From assembly GCA_958295905.1 (NCBI GenBank), contig OY282382.1:2566001-2630000 (forward strand): a stretch of DNA of 64,000 nt. The letters run 5' to 3'. The notes beneath the pieces were generated by a model. It had not been told where the DNA came from and ran no database searches. It worked only from the letters and a program-made list of their open reading frames with translations. This document shows positions 8,896 through 18,026 of the stretch, one piece after another. This stretch comes from an uncultured Vicinamibacterales bacterium. GTDB taxonomy: Bacteria; Acidobacteriota; Vicinamibacteria; Vicinamibacterales; UBA8438. How positions within the stretch are numbered: the first letter of the stretch is position 1; each line of letters opens with the position of its first letter. The position numbers and the translations under genes were made by a program.

Positions 8896-9407
8896 TCAAC
8901 CCGCTCGAAGTGCGCCCTGGGCGCGCCGTTCGACCTTGACGATAGTGCGCGCGCCACCCCACGTGCGCGCCGCATAACGGGTGTCGGTGTAGACGTGCGC
9001 CGTCTCCCCGCTCACCTCACTCCGCCCCCGCGCGACCTCCATGGCCGGCTCGGCCCGCCGCACCAACACCGCGTTCTTCGCCATCGCCACCACGTAGTCG
9101 AGCCGCGGTTCGGCATCCAGGAAGTCGAAGAGCGCCGGGGTCGCGAAACCGCCGTCGAGCCGCACGAGAAACCGCACCCGCGGAAACGCCGCCCGCAGCA
9201 GGGGCGGCAGCCGACGCAGCAGGCCGACGGCCCCGTCGGAGGCCACCGCCTTTCCGGGGCGCAGCACCGCCGCGCACAGATACTGCTCTGCCTCGCGGTC
9301 GAAGGTCAGGAACGCCAACTGCGGCAGGTAACACCACGCGCCGTAGTGCCCGTTGAAGAACGAGTACTGCTGCGCGCCGTGCGTCCGGTCGTCAGTCGGG
9401 TCCAGAT
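8896..9407 (-). pseudogene. IS1380-family transposase fragment
   Basis: The minus-strand frame reads SDLDPTDDRTHGAQQYSFFNG then a transposase core (YLPQLAFL, LCAAVLRPGKAVASDGAVGLLRR, VRFLVRLDGGFATPALFDFLD, YVVAMAKNAVL, YAARTW), matching the central part of IS1380 transposases. The DLDPTDD segment is the first catalytic Asp region and RLDGGFATP the second. The N-terminal third is replaced by the end of an IS4 element at 9408, and the C-terminus stops near 8896 before the last catalytic part. The gene is therefore dead at both ends. Confidence 0.85.
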
Positions 9408-9545
9408 CACTTCTGTCCCACATACCTTCAAGTGAAGGCGGCTTGAACCTTCCATGTCTGATAGAATGATTGGTAGCATAAGTCATTCAAAAGACAGGAG
9501 ATCCAAGCCGTGGCTCATCATAACACAGTCTTCGCGCAGCTTCTC
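9408..9545 (+). mobile_element. Left-end fragment of the IS4-family element found whole at 20855
   Basis: This stretch matches 20856-20992 almost base for base: left terminal repeat TCACTTCTGTCCCACA, leader, ribosome binding site (GACAGGAG) and the first codons of the transposase (MAHHNTVFAQLL). It ends abruptly where the IS256 element begins at 9546. IS256 insertion or an IS256-linked deletion removed the rest. Confidence 0.9.
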
Positions 9546-11034
9546 GAGGTATAACCGAAAGTTGTGGATCGCGGCGTGAGGCAGGTGGCGTATCCTTCCG
9601 TGTGAACAACGCAAGACACCCTGGCAGGCAAGGCCGGGGGATAAGGAGACACCACCCATGCTGACGGTACCTGACAACAGGAACGAAGACAACCCCGCAG
9701 TCGCCGACGCGCCCACGACGGTGTCGGCTGGCGAGGGGGTCAGCAGCGGCGGGGACGACGGGCCGCGGGTCGTGCCGCCGACGCTGGACATGTTGGCTCG
9801 CGAAGGGGCACGGCGGATGCTGATGACGGCCCTGGAGGCGGAGGTGACGGAGTACATCGAGCGGTTTGCGGACACGCGCGATGCGGACGGGCACCGGCTG
9901 GTGGTGCGGAACGGCCAGGCGCAGGAGCGGACGGTGACCTGCGGGGCGGGCACGTGGCCGGTGCGGGCGCCGCGGGTGAACGACAAGCGGGTCGATGCCG
10001 ACGGTGCCCGCGAGCGGTTCACCAGCCGCATTCTGCCTCCCTATATGCGGCGGTCGCCGCAGGTTTCCGAGGTGCTGCCGCTGCTGTATCTGCGGGGCCT
10101 GTCGACGGGCGACTTCCGAGAGGCGCTGCCGGCGCTGCTGGGGGAGGACGCGTCGGGTCTGAGTCCGACGACCATCACGCGGCTGACGGCGGCGTGGGAC
10201 GAGGAGTACCAGGCGTTCCGGCGCCGCGACCTGTCTGCGGGCGACTATGTATACGTGTGGGTGGACGGGATTCACTTCAACATCCGGCTGGAGGAGGACC
10301 GTCTGTGCACGCTGGTGGTGATCGGGGTGACGGCGGACGGGACGAAGGAGCTGGTGGCGCTGGAGGACGGCTACCGGGAGAGCGGGGATAGCTGGGCGGA
10401 CGTGCTGCGGGACCTGCGGGGCCGCGGTCTGCGGGCGCCGGCGGTGGCGATTGGTGACGGGGCGCTGGGCTTCTGGTCGGCGCTGCGTGACGTGTGGCCG
10501 GAGACGACGGTGCAGCGGGACTGGTGCCACAAGCTGGCCAACGTGCTCGACAAGCTGCCGAAGCGTCTTCAGCCACGTGCGAAGCGGGCGCTGCGGGACA
10601 TCATGTATGCGGAGACGAAGGCCGACGCGGAGCGTGGCATCGACGCCTTCGTTGCGGAGTTCGAGGCGAAGTATCCGAAGGCGGCGACGTGCCTGGCGGA
10701 GGACCGGGAGGCCCTGCTGGCATTCTTCGGCTTCCCGGGGGAGCACTGGCGCCACCTGCGGACGTCGAACGTGATCGAGTCGGTGTTTGCGACGGTGCGT
10801 CTTCGGCAGCGCGTGACCAAGGGCGCGGGTTCGCGGACCAAGGGGCTGCTGATGGCCTACAAGCTGGTGGCGATGGCGCAGCGGCGATGGCGCCGGCTGA
10901 ACGGGGCGCATCTGCTGCCCCTGGTCCGGGCCGGCGTCGTCTTCGTCGATGGAGTCATCCAGATGGAGAGAGAGGACCGGAAGGAGGCCGCCTGATCACG
11001 TCAAGGGCCGATCCACAACATTTGACAATTCCTC
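9546..11034 (+). mobile_element. IS256-family insertion sequence, copy A
   Basis: A complete 1489-bp element. Terminal inverted repeats are GAGGTATAACCGAAAGTTGT on the left and, read inward from the right, GAGGAATTGTCAAATGTTGT; both continue GGATCG. One transposase gene fills it. The flanks (AGCTTCTC left, AGAAAGCG right) do not match each other. The right flank instead pairs with the outer flank of copy B at 16478-17965, which shows that the DNA between the copies was inverted. The two copies differ by one base in the leader (GATAAGG here, GAAAGG in B). Confidence 0.95.
9658..10995 (+). CDS. IS256-family (mutator-type) transposase, copy A
   Basis: 445 residues and intact. It shows the mutator-family layout: an N-terminal DNA-binding part (about 1-100, including LEAEVTEYIERF), then the DDE domain with Asp in YVWVDGIHFNIR, Asp in VAIGDGALGFWSALRDVWP, the family sequence RDWCHKLANVLDKLP, and Glu in HLRTSNVIESVFATVRLRQ. 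An AAGGAG site precedes the ATG. It moves the element by cut-and-copy transposition through a circular intermediate (family knowledge). Its protein is identical to that of copy B, so at least one copy is probably still active and the duplication is recent. Confidence 0.97.
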   Translation: MLTVPDNRNEDNPAVADAPTTVSAGEGVSSGGDDGPRVVPPTLDMLAREGARRMLMTALEAEVTEYIERFADTRDADGHRLVVRNGQAQERTVTCGAGTWPVRAPRVNDKRVDADGARERFTSRILPPYMRRSPQVSEVLPLLYLRGLSTGDFREALPALLGEDASGLSPTTITRLTAAWDEEYQAFRRRDLSAGDYVYVWVDGIHFNIRLEEDRLCTLVVIGVTADGTKELVALEDGYRESGDSWADVLRDLRGRGLRAPAVAIGDGALGFWSALRDVWPETTVQRDWCHKLANVLDKLPKRLQPRAKRALRDIMYAETKADAERGIDAFVAEFEAKYPKAATCLAEDREALLAFFGFPGEHWRHLRTSNVIESVFATVRLRQRVTKGAGSRTKGLLMAYKLVAMAQRRWRRLNGAHLLPLVRAGVVFVDGVIQMEREDRKEAA

Positions 11035-11360
11035 AGAAAGCGTTACCCCCCCCGATTCAGGCAGCGGGCGGCCAGAGCGCCAGCGACCCATCTCGGCGCG
11101 GCACGCGCGGCACCATTCAGCGTGGTCAGCGTATTCATGCCGTTCAAGGCCAGCGAGACGTGCGCGAAGCGGTGCCCGAGAGCAGCGGCCAGCGCCCGGG
11201 CGAACGCCGTTCTGCAGGGCGCCGAGAGCTTGCCGAGGTCCGCCCGGTGGCCGCGCTCGATGAGCTAACTGCGCCAGGCGCAAAGTGTGACGCTCCGCTC
11301 CGCCCCCGTGCAGGCTGGGCAATACGAACCCGATGTGGAGTCTGCCGTCGGCCACCGGTC
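11035..11360 (-). pseudogene. Broken glycosyltransferase N-terminal pieces (inverted half of duplicated segment)
   Basis: On the minus strand a GTG start opens with VADGRLHIGFVLPSLHGGGAERHTLRLAQL, a typical GT4 N-terminus, then loses frame near 11290. A second coherent stretch follows (LGKLSAPCRTAF, ALGHRFAHVSLALNGMNTL) that also looks like a glycosyltransferase N-terminus. The two are fused by a deletion and the gene stops where IS256 copy A begins. The identical arrangement survives uninterrupted at 25882-26204. Confidence 0.65.
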
Positions 11361-11655
11361 ACGCCTCCGCGACGTGCCGACCGCCGTCGTCGTGCGCCGT
11401 CCCTGTCGCGACGCTCAACCCGGCGAGAAACATGAACGCGCTGATGCCGAGCAGATGATCGAAGCTCATGCAGTACAGGGCGATGACGATGACCCAGGCT
11501 ACCGTCGCATCCCGGGCAGGCGACCTGGGCGCACCCCACTGCGCGCGCAGCAGCAGGACAAGGGCGGACACGAACAGCAGCAGAGGGACAATGCCGGCCT
11601 CGCCCAGCAACGTCAGATACAGGTTGTGGGGGTTCAGCAGCATGCGCAGACGTGT
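11359..11655 (-). pseudogene. C-terminal fragment of an O-antigen ligase/polymerase (Wzy-like)
   Basis: The minus-strand frame reads RLRMLLNPHNLYLTLLGEAG, then the hydrophobic helices IVPLLLFVSALVLLLRAQWG and VAWVIVIALYCMSFDHLLGI, and ends at 11359. PHNLYLTLLGEAG is the conserved periplasmic-loop motif of the Wzy_C superfamily that joins or polymerises O-antigen. Only the last quarter is present: the upstream part is replaced by an IS66 fragment. The GTG of the next gene (glycosyltransferase) lies just past its stop, so the ancestral order was ligase then glycosyltransferase, a surface-polysaccharide locus. Confidence 0.7.
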
Positions 11656-12225
11656 CAGTGGGACGGGTGGGTGGCCTATCGCGGCTTCAAGGAAGCGCCG
11701 CAGCAGACGTGCTTGGCTCACCTCTTGCGACAGTCGAAGGACTTGCAGGCCGCTCATCCCGACAGTCCCTGGGCAGGGGAGGTGCAGGCGGTCCTGCAGG
11801 ACGGTCTCGCCCTGCGGGACCGCTCGAACGCGGGCGAAATCAGCGGGCACGGTCTGGCGTCGGCCCGCGGCCGACTCGCCGCCCGGCTCGGCCGGCTGAT
11901 CGACGCTGCGCCGCCGTTGGCCGCCGCCGAGCGCTTCGCCAAGCACTTGGCCAACGAATTCCCCGCGGTGTTCCTCTTCTTGTGCGACCCGTCGATAGAC
12001 GCCACCAACTGGCGGGCCGAGCAGGCCATCCGCCCCGCCGTCGTCACCCGCAAGGTCTGCGGCGGCAATCGTACCCGCAAGGGCGCCGACACCCAGCAGG
12101 TGCTGGCCAGCGTGATGCGCACCACCCGCCAACGCAACCTCGACCCCCGTTCGCTGATCACCACGATGCTGTACGCCCCCGAGCCCGTCGTACCCGAAGC
12201 GCTTGCGCTGCCGCCATCCTCTTGA
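11650..12225 (+). pseudogene. IS66-family transposase C-terminal fragment
   Basis: About 190 codons: WDGWVAYRGF, QQTCLAHLLRQSKDL, then FLCDPSIDATNWRAEQAIRP and VCGGNRTRKGADTQQVLASV. These are the second half of the IS66 DDE domain with the catalytic Glu in WRAEQAIRP. The N-terminal zinc-finger and helix-turn-helix portion and the IS66 accessory genes are missing; the left side joins the O-antigen ligase fragment. The downstream 200 bp to 12422 carry no gene I can support. Confidence 0.85.
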
Positions 12226-12422
12226 CGGCGGGCAAGCCGGCCCCCTGCGGCCGGTCCGCACTCACGCCGAGCCGACCGCAACCGTCCGCGGCCACGATCC
12301 GTGGGGTTTCGTCATCGGACCGAACGGGACGCCCACAAGACGCTCGCCGCAGTTCGCATTGTCCGTCCGGCCGCGTGCCCCGTTCGCGGCGCTGACACCC
12401 GAAGAAGACCGGCGGAGCTCGA

Positions 12423-13303
12423 CAGCCCGTGGTGAAAGTCGGCGTCCAGGGATCGACAGGACGGCCCTCATGTACTACACTGGCGGGCATGGCGATGGCC
12501 AGGGGTGCGCGACGACGGGTCGCAGCAATCGATGTGGGTCGCGACGGCGGATCTGCCGCAGAGCGCGGGGCATCCGTTCTACGAGCGGCTGAACCGGATT
12601 CTGGAGGCGGCAGGGTTCGACGCGTTCGTCGAAGGCCTGTGCGCGCCGTTCTACGCGGTGATGGGCCGGCCGAGTCCGGCTCCCGGACGCTACTTCCGAT
12701 TGCTGCTCATCGGGTACTTCGAAGGGCTGGACTCGGAGCGGGGCATCGCGTGGGCGCGCGGAGGATTCGCTGAGCATGCGGGCGTTTCCGCGTTTGGCGG
12801 CGCCGGCGGCACCCCCGGACCATTCGACGATCTCGCGGACGCGTCGGCTGTTCCCGGTGGAGACCCATCAGGCAGTGTTCACTTGGGTGCTGGAGCAGTT
12901 GGCGGCGTCGGGCTTGGTGGCGGGGAAGACGTTGGGCGTCGATGCTGCGGCGTCGTGGCGAGCTGGTGGAGCGTCCGTTTGCGCACCTGTTTGAGACCGG
13001 CGGGATGCGCCGGGTGCACCTTCGGGGGCATTCGAACATTCTGAAGCGCCTGCTGGTGCACGTCGCGGGCCTCAACCTCGGGCTGCTTCTGCGTCAGGCG
13101 ATCGGCGCCGGCACGCCCCGCGGCCTGCGGGGCGGGGTGGCATCCGCCGTCTGCGGGCTGATCGGGCGGTTTGTGGGCCTGTGGAGCGGTCTGGAGCGGC
13201 TCTTGACGCGATTCCGGCCCAATTCGGCGCGGGTCGCCGCACTATCGAGCCATCGGCCCCTTCAGCCAGCCATCTGAACACCGGGGACTTCTACCTCGGG
13301 CTG
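12423..13303 (+). mobile_element. IS1182-like element, internally deleted copy A
   Basis: Ends are CAGCCCGTGGTGAAAGT at 12423 and, inverted, CAGCCCGAGGTAGAAAGT at 13303. Length is only about 880 bp against 1455 bp for copy B at 24111-25565, because the middle of the transposase is deleted near 12945. The flanking 4-mers (TCGA, GTAG) do not match, so no target duplication remains. The ends closely resemble those of the 158-bp MITE described at 18563. Confidence 0.75.
12505..13250 (+). pseudogene. IS1182-like transposase, frameshifted and deleted
   Basis: It begins TADLPQSAGHPFYERLNRIL, FYAVMGRPSPAPGRYFRLLL, the conserved N-terminus (DUF772-type) of this transposase group. It loses frame after RGIAWA, continues in another frame as PPDHSTISRTRRLFPVETHQ and TLGVDAA, then jumps by deletion to the C-terminal LRRRGELVERPFAHLFETGG and HVAGLNLGLLLRQAIG. 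Copy B retains the deleted part. Not functional. Confidence 0.85.
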
Positions 13304-13388
13304 GTAGGCTCTCCCTGCTGCAACACTCGTCCCGATGAGATCGTAGAAGCACCGATCCAAAACGAATACAACTAGGCCGTCAGAAAAC

Positions 13389-14415
13389 GGCTCTCCTCAA
13401 ACGAGTGTGGGTAGGGGCGGCGCCGATCAGCGGGTCGGCGAGGAGTACCGGCGGCGCAGGCGGCCTCGGGATTGAGCGGTCATGGTGTTCACCTGATCAG
13501 CGGCGGACGGGGCGGACAAGTGGACCGGACGGCGGTGAGCCGCCTGCCGGGAATATCGTGGGTGACGGTGGGCAACATCGTGGAACGGGTGGTGGCGCGG
13601 CGACTGGACGGGACTCGGTTCGGCAGGCTGAAGCGAATCGGCATCGACGAGTTCAGCTACCGGAAGCGTCACCGGTATCTGACGCTCGTGGTTGACCATG
13701 ACACGCGTCGGGTGGTGTGGGCCGGGAAGGGCCGCAGCGCGGAGACGTTGGGGGCCTTCTTCAAGCAGTTGGGACCGGGCCGGTGCGCGTGGCGGATCGA
13801 GTTGGTGACGGCGGACTTGGCGTCGAGCTGGCGGAAGGCGTTGGCGGCTTGGGTTCCGCATGCGCGGGTGGTGTTCGACCGATTTCACGTTGAGCGGCTT
13901 GCGTCGGATGCGGTTGACGAGGTGCGGCGCTCGGAGCAGCGGCGTCTGGACCCGGCGGATGCGAAGGTGCTGAAGGGGACGCGTTATGCGTTGCTGAAGC
14001 ACCCGGAGCGGCTGAAGCCCGGCGAGGCCCGGCGTCTGGAGACGTTGCGTCGTGAGAACCGGGCGCTGGACCGGGCCTACGAACTGAAGGAGTATCCGGC
14101 GACGATCCTGGGTCAGGCGACGCCCGGGGATGCGCCGGAGCTGCTGGAGGAGTGGCTGGAGTGGGCTGCGCGGTCCCGGTTGGCGCCGTTCGTGAAGCTG
14201 GGGCGCACGATTCGGAAACACGCGGAAGGCATCCCGGCGTATCTGACACCCGGATGACGAACGGTCCGGTAGAGGGTATCAACAACAAGCTGCGTGTGAT
14301 TGCGCGGCGCGCGTACGGTTTCCACTCGGCCGGTGCGCTCATCTCGATGCTGTTCCTGTGCTGCGGAGGCATCGAACTGGCGCCGCCCCTACCCACACGC
14401 ATTTGAGGAGATTCC
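13389..14415 (+). mobile_element. ISL3-family element, truncated
   Basis: Inverted ends: CTCTCCTCAAACGAGTGTGG at 13391 and, read inward from 14415, ATCTCCTCAAATGCGTGTGG, both continuing GTAGGGGCGGCGCC. Flanks show a near-perfect duplication (CAGAAAAC left, CAGAAAAT right), matching the 8-bp duplication usual for ISL3. The N-terminal part of the transposase gene is missing and the C-terminus is frameshifted. A C-terminal remnant of a relative lies at 33280-33455. Confidence 0.8.
13472..14406 (+). pseudogene. ISL3-family transposase, frameshifted and 5'-truncated
   Basis: Core reads DRTAVSRLPGISWVTVGNIV (helix-turn-helix), IGIDEFSYRKRHRYLTLVVD (first catalytic Asp), ELVTADLASSWRKALAAWVP (second Asp region), VVFDRFHVERLASDAVDEVR. 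Near 14249 one G is missing (TATCTGACACC against TATCTGGACACC in the remnant at 33450). This shifts the ending TNGPVEGINNKLRVIARRAY, which carries the catalytic Glu, out of frame. The zinc-ribbon N-terminus is absent. Dead copy. Confidence 0.88.
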
Positions 14416-14420
14416 AGAAA

Positions 14421-16557
14421 ATGAGGGGATACTTGAGGGTTGGGGCACTATTGGGGGCGTTTGGCTTCCGCGTGTCCCAAGTTCCGCATCCGGTTTGGGC
14501 CCTCGCCGTATGCGCGGGCTTCACCGCGGTGGGAGTCGCTGTCCTCGACGACTACGGCGTATCGTGGGACGAGTTCTATCAGCGCGACATTGCCCTGGAG
14601 ACGATCAGCTACGTTCTCGGCCAGGACGACGAACTTCTGAGCAATCACGATAAGTTTTACGGCACGACTTTCGAGATGCCGCTCTTGATTGTCGAGCGCG
14701 CCCTGGGACTGCAAGACGACACCCGCGCCATCTTACTTAGCCGCCACATCCTGAGCCACCTGTTCTTCATAGCGGGTGGTTTCTTTTGCTATTTGCTGAT
14801 ACGCCAGATGTTCGGCAGTAAGGTCATCGCGCTGTTCGCCATGCTGCTGTTCCTGCTGCAACCTCGACTGTACGCCGAGTCCTTCGTCAACACCAAAGAC
14901 CTGCCTCTGGTCGCGATGTTTATGGTGGCCCTGTTCCTGACGCACCGGGCTTTCCGCAAAGATACGGTGGGGGCGTTTCTGCTGTGCGGCCTAGCCGTCG
15001 GCATTCTCATCAACATTCGCATCCTGGGCGTGGTCTTGTTTGCCGCCGTGCCGGCCGTACGCGCTCTGGACTTGCTCTTTGACACGGGAGAGGGGGGCAG
15101 AAAACACGCGTTTCATCACCGGCGGCGTGTTCACCCTGGCCGCAATCTTCGCTCTTTACGCTACCCTTCCCTACCTCTGGGCCAACCCCGTCGAGCGCTC
15201 CGTCGAGATGTTTGCCACGCTGGCCCATCACCCGACCGTGTTCCCCCAACTGTTCCAGGGCGAGTTGATAATGGGAAACGATCTGCCGGCCCATTACATC
15301 CCAACCTGGATCGCCATTACGACCCCGCCGGTCGCGCTCCTGCTGGGCTTTGCCGGAATAATCGCCGTCATCCGTCGCGGCTGGGCCCGTCCCCGGGACA
15401 TCCTGGGCCACGCCGACCTGAAATTCGGCTTCCTGCTGATCGGCTGCCTGATTATGACCTTCATCGCAGTCGTTGTGGTTACTCCCTCAATGTACAACGG
15501 ATGGCGACAGACGTACTTCCTCTACACGCCGTTTTGCGCGCTGGCAGCGTTCGGGCTGCATTGGCTGGCCTCGGTCTCGGGGCGTACAGTCGTCCGCGCG
15601 ACGGCGTACATCCTCGTGGGAGCGGGTATTTTCCTCACTGCCCTGCAGATGGTTCGGATTCATCCCTATCAGCAAGCCTATTTCAATTTCCTGGTGGACC
15701 GGGAAACGCCGGGGCTCCTCGGCGACCAGTATCCTCTGGAATACTGGGGAACTGCTTATCTGGACGGTCTGCGCTGGCTGACGGAAACGTATCCAGACTC
15801 ACTTATACACGTGTGGAGTAATAACGGGCATAACCACCGGAATCGCGTGTTTCTTCCAGAGTCAACCCGGCAAAGGATAGTGATCAAAGTCGGGGGTAAT
15901 GACTGGCATAAACATCGGGATCGCGCGTTTCTTCCAGAGTCAGCTTGGCAAAGGACAGCCCTCGAAGGCGAAGGAGAGACCATCGCCGATTTCTACGTTA
16001 CCAACCACTTTAACAACGACTTTCACAGAAGAAAAGTAGCGGTATTTGCTCCGATCGTCTACCGTCGCGAGGTATATAACAACGCCGTCCTGAGCGTTGC
16101 TGCCCTCAACCTATCGGCGGTGGACGATACCACCGCCGACGCCTACCGCCAAATCTACCGGGATGCGGTGGCCGGTTCTCCGGTCGCTAGCGGCAGTGGC
16201 TTTGACCTGTACCACAACGAATCGGAAAAAACGCTGATTTACGTCAACGAATCTTGTGAGCCCGAGGACGTATCTAACCGTTTCGTGCTTTCCCTGGCTC
16301 CAGTTGACGCGAACAATTTACCGGTATATGTCAAGCAGCAGGGACGGAGTCGGCGCACTGTGTATTTCGACTTTGGCGAGAATGGCGTAAAGTTTGACGG
16401 GAAGTGCTTGATGGTCTTTCAGCTCCCCGAGTACCCCACCTACCAGATTAGTATGGGTCATCAGATCGACGGCCGGGGAGGAATTGTCAAATGTTGTGGA
16501 TCGGCCCTTGACGTGATCAGGCGGCCTCCTTCCGGTCCTCTCTCTCCATCTGGATGA
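14421..16557 (+). pseudogene. GT39/ArnT-like membrane glycosyltransferase with C-terminal DVYL module, frameshifted
   Basis: Frame 1 starts MRGYLRVGALLGAFGFRVSQ and contains the GT39-type first loop acidic motif (DDYGVSWDEFYQRD) and several helices (FFCYLLIRQMF, VIALFAMLLFLLQPRLYAES). Near 15085, in a GGGGGG run, the frame shifts and the protein continues as FITGGVFTLAAIFALYATLP, IIAVIRRGWARPRD, LKFGFLLIGCLIMTFIAVVV and AAFGLHWLASVSG, then a soluble tail. Residues after about 16190 are the DVYL module (GFDLYHNESEKTLIYVNESC, FDGKCLMVFQLPEYPTYQI). IS256 copy B cuts the 3' end at 16478 and supplies the stop. This would have been a polyprenyl-phosphate sugar transferase of the inner membrane. Confidence 0.75.
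16190..16466 (+). repeat. DVYL module, copy a
   Basis: Encodes GFDLYHNESEKTLIYVNESC, EPEDVSNRFVLSLAPVDANN, then FDFGENGVKFDGKCLMVFQL PEY. It is the most divergent copy of the recurrent module but keeps both cysteines and the LPEY ending. The tail (TGCTTGATGGTCTTTCAGCT) is nearly identical to the remnant at 33173. Confidence 0.75.
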
Positions 16558-17965
16558 CTCCATCGACGAAGACGACGCCGGCCCGGACCAGGGGCAGCAG
16601 ATGCGCCCCGTTCAGCCGGCGCCATCGCCGCTGCGCCATCGCCACCAGCTTGTAGGCCATCAGCAGCCCCTTGGTCCGCGAACCCGCGCCCTTGGTCACG
16701 CGCTGCCGAAGACGCACCGTCGCAAACACCGACTCGATCACGTTCGACGTCCGCAGGTGGCGCCAGTGCTCCCCCGGGAAGCCGAAGAATGCCAGCAGGG
16801 CCTCCCGGTCCTCCGCCAGGCACGTCGCCGCCTTCGGATACTTCGCCTCGAACTCCGCAACGAAGGCGTCGATGCCACGCTCCGCGTCGGCCTTCGTCTC
16901 CGCATACATGATGTCCCGCAGCGCCCGCTTCGCACGTGGCTGAAGACGCTTCGGCAGCTTGTCGAGCACGTTGGCCAGCTTGTGGCACCAGTCCCGCTGC
17001 ACCGTCGTCTCCGGCCACACGTCACGCAGCGCCGACCAGAAGCCCAGCGCCCCGTCACCAATCGCCACCGCCGGCGCCCGCAGACCGCGGCCCCGCAGGT
17101 CCCGCAGCACGTCCGCCCAGCTATCCCCGCTCTCCCGGTAGCCGTCCTCCAGCGCCACCAGCTCCTTCGTCCCGTCCGCCGTCACCCCGATCACCACCAG
17201 CGTGCACAGACGGTCCTCCTCCAGCCGGATGTTGAAGTGAATCCCGTCCACCCACACGTATACATAGTCGCCCGCAGACAGGTCGCGGCGCCGGAACGCC
17301 TGGTACTCCTCGTCCCACGCCGCCGTCAGCCGCGTGATGGTCGTCGGACTCAGACCCGACGCGTCCTCCCCCAGCAGCGCCGGCAGCGCCTCTCGGAAGT
17401 CGCCCGTCGACAGGCCCCGCAGATACAGCAGCGGCAGCACCTCGGAAACCTGCGGCGACCGCCGCATATAGGGAGGCAGAATGCGGCTGGTGAACCGCTC
17501 GCGGGCACCGTCGGCATCGACCCGCTTGTCGTTCACCCGCGGCGCCCGCACCGGCCACGTGCCCGCCCCGCAGGTCACCGTCCGCTCCTGCGCCTGGCCG
17601 TTCCGCACCACCAGCCGGTGCCCGTCCGCATCGCGCGTGTCCGCAAACCGCTCGATGTACTCCGTCACCTCCGCCTCCAGGGCCGTCATCAGCATCCGCC
17701 GTGCCCCTTCGCGAGCCAACATGTCCAGCGTCGGCGGCACGACCCGCGGCCCGTCGTCCCCGCCGCTGCTGACCCCCTCGCCAGCCGACACCGTCGTGGG
17801 CGCGTCGGCGACTGCGGGGTTGTCTTCGTTCCTGTTGTCAGGTACCGTCAGCATGGGTGGTGTCTCCTTTCCCCCGGCCTTGCCTGCCAGGGTGTCTTGC
17901 GTTGTTCACACGGAAGGATACGCCACCTGCCTCACGCCGCGATCCACAACTTTCGGTTATACCTC
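16478..17965 (-). mobile_element. IS256-family insertion sequence, copy B (inverted relative to copy A)
   Basis: 1488 bp with the same terminal repeats as copy A. The right flank is ACGCTTTCT, the complement of the AGAAAGCGT that follows copy A, so these are the two halves of one 9-bp target duplication now placed 6.9 kb apart. The left flank (CGGCCGGG) interrupts the glycosyltransferase gene tail. Confidence 0.95.
16517..17854 (-). CDS. IS256-family (mutator-type) transposase, copy B
   Basis: 445 residues, identical in sequence to the protein of copy A at 9658. All DDE residues are present (VWVDGIHF, IGDGALGFW, SNVIESVFA). The leader carries AAAGGAG before the ATG at 17854. The opposite orientation of two identical copies makes this pair a substrate for inversion by homologous recombination. 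Confidence 0.97.
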   Translation of the reverse strand: MLTVPDNRNEDNPAVADAPTTVSAGEGVSSGGDDGPRVVPPTLDMLAREGARRMLMTALEAEVTEYIERFADTRDADGHRLVVRNGQAQERTVTCGAGTWPVRAPRVNDKRVDADGARERFTSRILPPYMRRSPQVSEVLPLLYLRGLSTGDFREALPALLGEDASGLSPTTITRLTAAWDEEYQAFRRRDLSAGDYVYVWVDGIHFNIRLEEDRLCTLVVIGVTADGTKELVALEDGYRESGDSWADVLRDLRGRGLRAPAVAIGDGALGFWSALRDVWPETTVQRDWCHKLANVLDKLPKRLQPRAKRALRDIMYAETKADAERGIDAFVAEFEAKYPKAATCLAEDREALLAFFGFPGEHWRHLRTSNVIESVFATVRLRQRVTKGAGSRTKGLLMAYKLVAMAQRRWRRLNGAHLLPLVRAGVVFVDGVIQMEREDRKEAA

Positions 17966-18026
17966 ACGCTTTCTCCCGGCCGCGCAACGCGCTGTTCATC
18001 CGGAAGCCGGTGATAGATGGTCCGCG

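Noticed and set aside
9546-17965. The two IS256 copies as a composite transposon carrying 11035-16477
   Set aside because: Outer flanks (AGCTTCTC and ACGCTTTCT) do not match, while the inner flank of A pairs with the outer flank of B; inversion explains the data better than composite transposition.
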